Source of the DNA: UBA1413 sp964552955 | GTDB taxonomy: Bacteria > Bacteroidota > Bacteroidia > Bacteroidales > Prolixibacteraceae | Length of the DNA stretch: 64,000 nt | NCBI GenBank assembly: GCA_964552955.1 | Contig: CAZKIU010000012.1 | Coordinates: 24,060 to 88,059, forward strand | Reading direction: 5' to 3' | Part shown: positions 58,413 to 64,000 of the stretch, piece after piece | How positions within the stretch are numbered: the stretch's first letter is position 1 | How the letters are laid out: each line of letters starts with the position of its first letter | Notes under the pieces: generated by a model | What the model was told of the DNA's origin: nothing | Seen by the model: only the letters and a program-made list of their open reading frames with translations | The model's database searches: none | Translations under genes and position numbers: made by a program

Positions 58413-59259
58413 GGTCTTCAGCTCTGTAGGAAGAACGGACCAGCGGACTGCTCTCCACGAACCTGAAACCTTTATTCAGGGCGGTCTGACGCAGTTCTTC
58501 AAACACTTCAGGGGCGAAAAACTCCGCCACGGGCAGGTGCTCCCGCGTCGGGGCCAGGTATTGGCCGATGGTCAGCACCTTACACCCTGCTTCCAGCAAA
58601 TCGTCCATGGCCTGGAGTACTTCCTCCCGTTTTTCCCCCAGCCCCAGCATAATCCCCGATTTGGCGATGCTTCCTGAGGCGGCGATGAAATGGAGAACCT
58701 CCAGGCTTCTGCGGTAGCGGGCCACCGACCTGATATGGGGGGTGAGCCGCTCCACGGTCTCCAGGTTATGGCTCACCACATCGGGATGGGCTTCCAGCAC
58801 CTGTCCCACCAGGGCGGTATCGCCCCGGAAATCGGGAATCAGCACTTCGACCTTCGTGGCGGGGTTGACTTTTTTCACCTCCCTGATGGTCGCAGCCCAG
58901 ATCCCTGCGCCCTGGTCCTCCAGATCGTCACGGTCTACCGAGGTAATCACACAATGGCGCACTCCCATCAGGCTGACCGAGCGGGCTACCTTTGCCGGTT
59001 CGTCAGGATCAGGAGCCAAAGGCTTCCCCCCTTTCACTCCACAGAACTTGCAGCTCCGTGTGCAGATCTCACCCAGAATCATAAAGGTGGCCGTTCCGCG
59101 GTTCCAGCACTCCCCGATATTGGGGCAGTTGCCGCTGGTGCAAATGGTATGCAGTCCGTGACTGGCCACCATGTTCTTAATCCTGGAATAGTTCTCCCCC
59201 GAAGGCATCTTCATCTTCATCCAGCGCGGTAACCGCTGTTTATCATCCGATCCTGTCAT
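58399..59259 (-). CDS. lipA: Lipoyl synthase
   Basis: A 286-residue radical-SAM enzyme that inserts two sulfurs into octanoyl-Lys of lipoyl domains. The sacrificial auxiliary cluster Cys are C40, C45, C51 (CTSGNCPNIGEC), and the radical-SAM Cys are C66, C70, C73 (CTRSCKFC). The C-terminal RSSY motif that binds the auxiliary cluster is present (VRSSYRA). It serves the 2-oxoacid dehydrogenase E2 of 17772-19250. A -7 element precedes it and AGGAGAGG is close to the ATG. Confidence 0.97.
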   Translation of the reverse strand: MTGSDDKQRLPRWMKMKMPSGENYSRIKNMVASHGLHTICTSGNCPNIGECWNRGTATFMILGEICTRSCKFCGVKGGKPLAPDPDEPAKVARSVSLMGVRHCVITSVDRDDLEDQGAGIWAATIREVKKVNPATKVEVLIPDFRGDTALVGQVLEAHPDVVSHNLETVERLTPHIRSVARYRRSLEVLHFIAASGSIAKSGIMLGLGEKREEVLQAMDDLLEAGCKVLTIGQYLAPTREHLPVAEFFAPEVFEELRQTALNKGFRFVESSPLVRSSYRAEDHVNA

Positions 59260-59276
59260 TCCTCTCCTTTTAGTTG

Positions 59277-59284
59277 CAAAAATA
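59277..59284 (-). promoter_or_regulatory. -7 element (TATTTTTG) of lipA-umuD
   Basis: Minus-strand TANNTTTG match 17 bases before the lipA ATG. The 236-base lipA/TPR gap carries promoters on both strands and nothing else recognised. Confidence 0.5.
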
Positions 59285-59471
59285 GCGATTTCCCGCCTTG
59301 GTTAGCCCGCTCCGGCACATTTGCGCCCCCTCATGCCAGCGATTGCCGGCCCCACCCCCCATTTATGCCCCGGAGGGCCTCCTCCTTGCCAACCGTTCCC
59401 TTTTAAATCCCTGGTTGCTGCGTGAAACAGCGAATTCCCGCCCCCGAAGCCGCTTCTTTGAACGATAGTGT

Positions 59472-59479
59472 TATTTTTG
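59472..59479 (+). promoter_or_regulatory. -7 element (TATTTTTG) of the TPR-EamA-ruvC operon
   Basis: TANNTTTG match 17 bases before the ATG at 59497. Confidence 0.5.
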
Positions 59480-59496
59480 CATCATCACCCTGATGT

Positions 59497-61422
59497 ATGA
59501 ACGGTTTTAAATTCAAAAGTGCTTTTTTACTGATTGGTCTGCTGACCGTGTTGACGGCTGTGGCTCAGGTCAGGGTCGACCAGACGACCACCGAACTGGC
59601 CTCTAAATATTTCGCAGAAAAGGAGTTCGCCCGGGCTGCCCCCCTTTTCAAGGATATCTACCTGGCATCGGGTAACGCTACTTATTTCAGATATTACATC
59701 CAGTGTCTCGCCGAAATGGGGGAATATGCCGAGGCCGAAACCGAGGTCAGGAAGGAGATCCGCAAAAGCAAAACACCTCGTCCCGAGTTGCATATCCACC
59801 TGGGATATCTCCTTAAAATGGGAAATAAAACGACGGAAGCCACCGCACAATACCTCGAAGCCTTCAGGGTAGTTCCCGCCAACCGGAGTGCCTACGTCCT
59901 GACGGCCAACCATTTCATGCAATGGCGGGAGTACGAAATGGCTGAACAGCTTCTGATGGCCGGCAGAGATAAGATCCCCGGAGAGAAATTCAATACCGAA
60001 CTGGCACAGATTTACCTCTACCTGAGGAACTACAGCCGGCTGATTGAAGAATTGCTCGAAGTAGTAAAGAGTGCTGAAAACCAGTTGCCGCTGGCCCAGA
60101 GTTACCTGACCTCGGCCATGTATATGGACATAGAGAATGGGGTCAGAGAAGAGTTCCGGTCGACTATTCTGAAACGTATCCAGACAGAACCCGAGGTTGC
60201 CGGGTACAGCAGACTGCTGATCTGGTTTTTTCTCCAGGAGAAACAGTTTGCTGCTGCCTTGCGCCAGTCGATCGCCCTGGACCGCCGGACGGGCGGTGAG
60301 GAGATACAGATCCTGAACCTGGCACAAATGGCCTTGAACAACCAAAACTACGGAGATGCAGAGGCCGCTTTCAGTTATGTACTGGAGAAGGGGAAGGAGA
60401 ATCCCAACTATATCGCGGCTTATCTTCAAAAACTGCATGCCGGGTACCTTCGTTTCACCAACAGTGGCAACGCAACCCGGGAGTCGGCCGCCACCCTGGC
60501 CCTTCAATTTGAAGAAGGCATTGAGGTAATAGGATATAACAGCCAAAGCATCAGTCTTCTGAAGGAATACGCCCATCTGTTGGCTTTTTATCTGGGGGAA
60601 ACCCAAAAGGCGATCAACATCCTGGAGAAAGGACTGTCGACATCAGGGTTGCGGCCCCAGCAAACTGGAGAGCTTAAGACCGGACTGGCCGACATATATG
60701 TGTATGCGGGGGATCCGTGGGAGGCGACTCTTTTATACTCACAGGTCATCGATGCCAACCGTGACAATGCCCTGGGGGACCAGGTCAAGCTGAAGAAGGC
60801 ACGGTTGGGGTATTTTCTGGGTAATTTCTCCTGGGCCCGGGCCCAGCTGGATGTTCTGAAGGCCAGTACCTCCAAGCTCACCGCCAACGATGCCATGGAA
60901 CTCTCGCTCTTCATCGGCGACAACGCGGATCAGGATTCCACGGAAACGGCTCTCATCGATTTTGCCCGCGCCGACCTGCTCTTTTTCCGCCATCAGGATC
61001 AGGAAGCCCTGGCCTTGCTCGACTCCATTACCAGCCGTTATCCATGGCATGCCCTGGGTGATGACATTCTCCTTCGAAAGGCCCGTATTGAAGACCGGCA
61101 GGGCCAATATACCTCCGCCATCTCGCTGCTTGAAAAAATCACCACCAGTTATGCCGGGGATCTCCTGGCCGACGATGCCCTCTTCATGATGGCTGAAATA
61201 TGGCATTACAAGCTCCATGATGCGGAAAAAGCCGCCCAGGCCTATAAGGAAATTCTCTTCAGCTACCCTGGAAGCATTTATGTTTCAGAGGCCCGCAGCA
61301 GATACCGTGAGCAGACCCCTCCCAAGAACACCCCTGAGATCCAGGAAGGGAGTGACCCTACCCTCCTGCCCCCTCCCAGCGGCGAGAAAGAACGGAAATT
61401 CTTCAAAGGAGGGCGGCCCTGA
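59497..61422 (+). CDS. Exported multi-TPR protein
   Basis: A 641-residue protein with signal peptide (MNGFKFKSAFLLIGLLTVLTAVAQ), then TPR/Tol-Pal-system-like helical repeats to the end (EFARAAPLFKDIYLASGNATYFRYYIQCLAEMGEY, KTPRPELHIHLGYLLKMGNKTTEATAQYLEAFRV). The C-terminal 180 residues repeat YbgF-like motifs (LLADDALFMMAEIWHYKLHDAEKAAQAYKEILFSYPGS), typical of envelope scaffold proteins, and end in a polar tail. Role unknown. It is followed by EamA after 1 base and so heads a three-gene operon ending in ruvC. Confidence 0.85.
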   Translation: MNGFKFKSAFLLIGLLTVLTAVAQVRVDQTTTELASKYFAEKEFARAAPLFKDIYLASGNATYFRYYIQCLAEMGEYAEAETEVRKEIRKSKTPRPELHIHLGYLLKMGNKTTEATAQYLEAFRVVPANRSAYVLTANHFMQWREYEMAEQLLMAGRDKIPGEKFNTELAQIYLYLRNYSRLIEELLEVVKSAENQLPLAQSYLTSAMYMDIENGVREEFRSTILKRIQTEPEVAGYSRLLIWFFLQEKQFAAALRQSIALDRRTGGEEIQILNLAQMALNNQNYGDAEAAFSYVLEKGKENPNYIAAYLQKLHAGYLRFTNSGNATRESAATLALQFEEGIEVIGYNSQSISLLKEYAHLLAFYLGETQKAINILEKGLSTSGLRPQQTGELKTGLADIYVYAGDPWEATLLYSQVIDANRDNALGDQVKLKKARLGYFLGNFSWARAQLDVLKASTSKLTANDAMELSLFIGDNADQDSTETALIDFARADLLFFRHQDQEALALLDSITSRYPWHALGDDILLRKARIEDRQGQYTSAISLLEKITTSYAGDLLADDALFMMAEIWHYKLHDAEKAAQAYKEILFSYPGSIYVSEARSRYREQTPPKNTPEIQEGSDPTLLPPPSGEKERKFFKGGRP

Positions 61423-61423
61423 G

Positions 61424-62320
61424 ATGAAAAAAAACGGAAGGCTCAGCCTGGGGTATGCCGCAATGGCAGTGCTGATCTGGTCGACGGTAGCCACGGCCTT
61501 CAAGCTGGCCTTGAAGGAGTTGGATCCCATACAGCTGATCTTCATCGCCTCAGGAGTCTCCACCCTTTTTCTCTTTCTTTTTCTGGTGGTGACCCGTCAG
61601 GCTGCTCTTCTGGCCAGGGCGACCCCCCGCGATCTGTTGCGCTCGGCAGGAGTGGGCCTCCTCAATCCCTTCGGTTATTATCTCATCCTCTTCAAGGCAT
61701 ACTCCCTGCTACCGGCGCAACTGGCCCAACCGCTCAATATGGTGTGGCCCATCACCCTGGCTTTCCTGTCGGTGCCCCTGCTGAAGCAAAGCATCACACG
61801 GAAGCAGTTTATGGCTCTGGGGGTCTGTTTTGCCGGCATCGTCCTGCTATCCTCCCAGGGAAGCCTCCAGGGGTTTGGGCAAACCAGTCTCCCCGGGGTC
61901 CTGCTGGCCGTGGGTAGCTCTTTCCTCTGGGCCCTCTATTGGATTTTCAACGTCAGGGATCCCCGTCCCGAAGCGGTGAAACTCTTCTGGAATTTTCTCT
62001 TCGGCTTCCTGGCGCTGTTGTTGTTCCTGCCGGTGGTGTCAGATTTCAATTTTCCGCGGGGGACACCCCTATGGGCAGCCCTTTACACCGGGCTCTTCGA
62101 GGTGGGCATTACCTACCTGCTCTGGATGAAAGCCATGCAATTGAGCACCAACAACGCCGTTACGGGGAGCCTGATCTTTGCCGCTCCCTTCATTTCGCTG
62201 CTGTTTATTTCCACCTTTGTAGGTGAAAAAATCCATACCACCACGCTGGCCGGACTGTTACTGATTGTGGGAGGCATTGTGTGGCAGCAAACCGGAAGAA
62301 AAACATGGAAAAAAGCATAA
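61424..62320 (+). CDS. EamA/DMT superfamily transporter
   Basis: A 298-residue inner-membrane protein with about ten hydrophobic helices in two EamA halves (LIWSTVATAFKLALKELDP, LLNPFGYYLILFKAYSLLPAQLAQPLNMVWPI; and SFLWALYWIFNVRDP, LFEVGITYLLWMKAMQLSTNNAVTGSLIFAAPF). Members export amino acids or other metabolites; the substrate cannot be told. Start at 61424 lies one base after the TPR stop; the frame remains open upstream only because it runs inside that gene. It overlaps ruvC by 16 bases. Confidence 0.88.
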   Translation: MKKNGRLSLGYAAMAVLIWSTVATAFKLALKELDPIQLIFIASGVSTLFLFLFLVVTRQAALLARATPRDLLRSAGVGLLNPFGYYLILFKAYSLLPAQLAQPLNMVWPITLAFLSVPLLKQSITRKQFMALGVCFAGIVLLSSQGSLQGFGQTSLPGVLLAVGSSFLWALYWIFNVRDPRPEAVKLFWNFLFGFLALLLFLPVVSDFNFPRGTPLWAALYTGLFEVGITYLLWMKAMQLSTNNAVTGSLIFAAPFISLLFISTFVGEKIHTTTLAGLLLIVGGIVWQQTGRKTWKKA

Positions 62321-62856
62321 GAATTCTGGGGATTGATCCGGGGACGGCAGTCACGGGTTACGGGTTGGTCGAGACAGGAGGCCGTAAGCCGGTCATTCTC
62401 ACCCTGGGGGTTCTGCGCCCCGGAAAATTCGATGACCACTATCAGCGGTTGAAATACCTCCACGAAAGGGCGCTGGCCTTAATCGATGAGTTCAGTCCCG
62501 ATGTGATGGCCCTGGAGGCCCCTTTCTATGGCAAAAACGTCCAATCCATGCTGAAGCTGGGCCGTGCCCAGGGGGTCATCATGGCGGCAGGCCTCTACCG
62601 CGGTCTGCCCATCTTCGAGTATGCCCCCCTGCTGGTGAAACAGTCCATCACAGGAATGGGACGGGCCAGCAAAGAACAGGTGGCCTACTTCCTCCAAAAC
62701 AGCTTTCACCTGACCGACCTGCCCCGTGAACTCGACGCTACCGATGCCGTAGCCGTGGCCATCTGCCATTACCTCCAGCAATCCAAACCCGCCTTTGCCA
62801 GCCCATACCGCAACTGGGAAGAGTTTATCCGCAAAAATCCCAACCGCATCAAATAA
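62305..62856 (+). CDS. ruvC: Holliday junction resolvase RuvC
   Basis: A 183-residue endonuclease that cuts four-way junctions in recombination. The catalytic acidic residues are Asp11 (LGIDPGT), Glu71 (ALEAPF), Asp144 and Asp147 (ELDATDAVAVAICH), aligning with E. coli D7, E66, D138, D141. Start at 62305 gives the normal MEKSIRILGIDPG; an earlier GTG at 62281 lies inside the EamA gene. ruvA and ruvB are absent here. Confidence 0.97.
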   Translation: MEKSIRILGIDPGTAVTGYGLVETGGRKPVILTLGVLRPGKFDDHYQRLKYLHERALALIDEFSPDVMALEAPFYGKNVQSMLKLGRAQGVIMAAGLYRGLPIFEYAPLLVKQSITGMGRASKEQVAYFLQNSFHLTDLPRELDATDAVAVAICHYLQQSKPAFASPYRNWEEFIRKNPNRIK

Positions 62857-62869
62857 CCCTTCCCCCCAT

Positions 62870-62940
62870 TCCAGACTCCAGACTCCAGACTCCAGATTCC
62901 AGATTCTAATATTCAGGATTCCAGACTCCAGATTCCAGAT
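62870..62940. repeat. Heptamer tandem repeat TCCAGAC/TCCAGAT
   Basis: Five units (62870-62904), a 15-base break TCTAATATTCAGGAT, then three units (62920-62940). It sits between the convergent ruvC and lipoprotein genes, 3 bases from the lipoprotein stop. Seven is not a multiple of three, so it is non-coding. The repeated word is C/A-rich and unlike its neighbours. Confidence 0.9.
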
Positions 62941-62943
62941 TGT

Positions 62944-63660
62944 TTACGATCCCCAGGTGATGCTTTTCCTGGACCGGGCCACGCACTGCAGTTTGTTCAA
63001 GGGGGTATTTTTCTCCTTATGGTAGGCTGCCACTTCGATAGTCAGGGTGGTGCCATTGGCCGGATAATCGCCCGTTTGCCATCCCTGGGTGTTCCGTGAA
63101 AAGGAGAAATCGGTCACCGAATTGCTAAGTTCGGGCGAAAGAAAGAGAACCTTTCCTTCGGCGTTGATCAGTTTCACGTTGTAGGAATGGGCGTAAACGA
63201 CGTTACCCCAGGTTACATCGACCCTTTGAGCCGACTGGTTAAAGGCCGCAGTTTTGATTTGAGGGGGTAAGATGAAGTCGGGATAAAGTTCATTGGTGAA
63301 ATTGAGGGTACTTCCATCGGCATAGGTAGCCAGGAAGAGATAGTTGCCGGCGGCAGGAAGCGTTTTGGTCATCCCCGACAGGGGGGTTTCCAGGATAAAA
63401 TCCTGTTTATAGCCCAGGTAAGGCTGGAGTGTGAGCTCAGGGGCTGACGTCACCGGGGAAGTCACCTTCACGGCGGAGAAGTCAGAATAGGACCAGGCAT
63501 GGAGTCCTAATCCCTTGAGGGTGTCCTGTCCGTTGATTTCTACCAGAATATAGGCATCCCCATAACCAGTGATGACCTCTTCGTCTTTGAGGCATGAGGA
63601 AAGCAAACCTGCCATTGACAGGAACAGAGCGGCATTGCGCAGATAACTCTTTTTCAACAT
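62944..63660 (-). CDS. Hypothetical lipoprotein
   Basis: A 238-residue protein with signal peptide and lipobox (MLKKSYLRNAALFLSMAGLLSSC). The body is beta-rich: GDAYILVEINGQDTLKG, SYSDFSAVKVTSPV, YLFLATYADGSTLNFTN, then a fibronectin-III-like part (TAAFNQSAQRVDVTWGNVVYAHSYNVKLINAEGKVLFLS). I do not recognise a named family; it looks like a periplasmic or surface binding protein. Transcribed away from rpsP and toward the heptamer repeat. The 228 bases between it and rpsP hold the rpsP promoter and nothing further seen. Confidence 0.75.
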   Translation of the reverse strand: MLKKSYLRNAALFLSMAGLLSSCLKDEEVITGYGDAYILVEINGQDTLKGLGLHAWSYSDFSAVKVTSPVTSAPELTLQPYLGYKQDFILETPLSGMTKTLPAAGNYLFLATYADGSTLNFTNELYPDFILPPQIKTAAFNQSAQRVDVTWGNVVYAHSYNVKLINAEGKVLFLSPELSNSVTDFSFSRNTQGWQTGDYPANGTTLTIEVAAYHKEKNTPLNKLQCVARSRKSITWGS

Positions 63661-63847
63661 AAGCGTAAAAAAATTTATTCAAACCGGGGAAGCCCGGGAG
63701 TGATGTTTAACGTATTAGTGACCGCAATAAGAGGAAAATGTTGCGTTCAGGGTACAAAATTGGTGAAAAAATCAGAATTTGGGATTTTTGTGATGCAAAA
63801 GAGCAGGAAAAGAGGTGGATCAGGTTTTTGTGAATGCAGAAAAGGTG

Positions 63848-63855
63848 TATCTTTG
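63848..63855 (+). promoter_or_regulatory. -7 element (TATCTTTG) of rpsP
   Basis: TANNTTTG match 32 bases before the ATG, with TTTTTG 17 bases upstream of it. Confidence 0.6.
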
Positions 63856-63887
63856 CGCCACATTTCAAAAATGAGACCAGAGAAATT

Positions 63888-64000
63888 ATGGCAGTAAAAA
63901 TCAGATTATCGCGGCATGGCCGCAAACGGTTTGCTTTCTACCACATTGTGGTAGCAAATAGCAGGGCGCCACGGGATGGCAGGTATATTGAAAGGATTGG
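63888..64000 (+). CDS. rpsP: 30S ribosomal protein S16, truncated by the window edge
   Basis: The first 37 codons are present: MAVKIRLSRHGRKRFAFYHI, then VVANSRAPRDGRYIERIG. This is the ribosomal protein S16 N-terminus, a small basic protein of the 30S subunit. The SD-poor but A-rich leader AGAGAAATT precedes the ATG, usual for Bacteroidota. In many genomes rimM and trmD follow; not visible here. Confident identity, unknown end. Confidence 0.95.
   Translation, partial: MAVKIRLSRHGRKRFAFYHIVVANSRAPRDGRYIERI

Noticed and set aside
63700..63897. Open frame of 65 codons over the rpsP promoter
   Set aside because: It crosses the -7 element and overlaps the rpsP start in another frame; no similarity is recognisable.

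Overview
The window is a gene-dense chromosomal segment of a Bacteroidota bacterium, most likely of the order Bacteroidales. The evidence is: type IX secretion C-terminal domains, a fused 2-oxoacid dehydrogenase E1, DUF6340 and DUF6913 proteins, the long form of SecA, pyrD/pyrK class 1B pyrimidine genes, a BtuB/YncE-like surface cobamide operon, and many TANNTTTG -7 promoter elements, the Bacteroidota sigma-ABfr signature, just upstream of start codons. Coding DNA is visibly G+C-rich while several intergenic stretches are A+T-rich. I see no rRNA, tRNA, CRISPR array, prophage or insertion sequence.

Layout. Bases 1-7653 hold a truncated tricorn-type protease, mnmE, a sirtuin-like deacylase, fabG and a membrane-bound SpoIIE-type phosphatase. 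Bases 7676-14266 hold clpC and gyrA, which are divergent, and a secreted TPR protein. Bases 14390-19250 hold a soluble TonB-C domain protein and an operon for 2-oxoacid dehydrogenase E2, fused E1 and a flavodoxin. Bases 19470-23670 hold pyrD, pyrK, an XRE regulator with a repetitive linker, and a membrane metallophosphoesterase; this block is bracketed by arrays of an operator-like repeat, one with an exact 22-bp period. Bases 23657-32845 hold envelope proteins: an HEXXH/propeller/barrel protein, an M28 peptidase lipoprotein, a VWA membrane protein and two DUF6340 lipoproteins. Bases 32878-39151 hold lgt, secA, a 2[4Fe-4S] ferredoxin, a ZIP transporter and nth. Bases 39421-45592 hold two minus-strand operons: a conserved hypothetical gene, an esterase, a NUDIX hydrolase and Xaa-Pro aminopeptidase; and slyD, aroC and a DUF134 regulator.

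Bases 45785-52468 form a cobalamin-riboswitch-controlled operon: a large surface protein, btuB, a BtuG-like beta-propeller lipoprotein and a DUF4465 protein. The first and last products carry T9SS sorting domains. Bases 52577-57227 hold ligA on the plus strand and the coupled DUF6913-dapA-nspC genes. Bases 57257-59259 hold an outer-membrane barrel protein, an orphan umuD overlapping lipA, and lipA. Bases 59497-62856 hold a TPR protein, an EamA transporter and ruvC as an operon. The window ends with a heptamer tandem repeat, a small lipoprotein and the start of rpsP.

The segment is mostly core metabolism and envelope biogenesis. The parts most worth a second look are the 22-bp repeat arrays around the pyrD-pyrK-XRE block, the T9SS-type cobamide uptake operon, the heptamer repeat near rpsP, the orphan umuD overlapping lipA, and a strong terminator at 39301-39330 with no gene of its own strand upstream.
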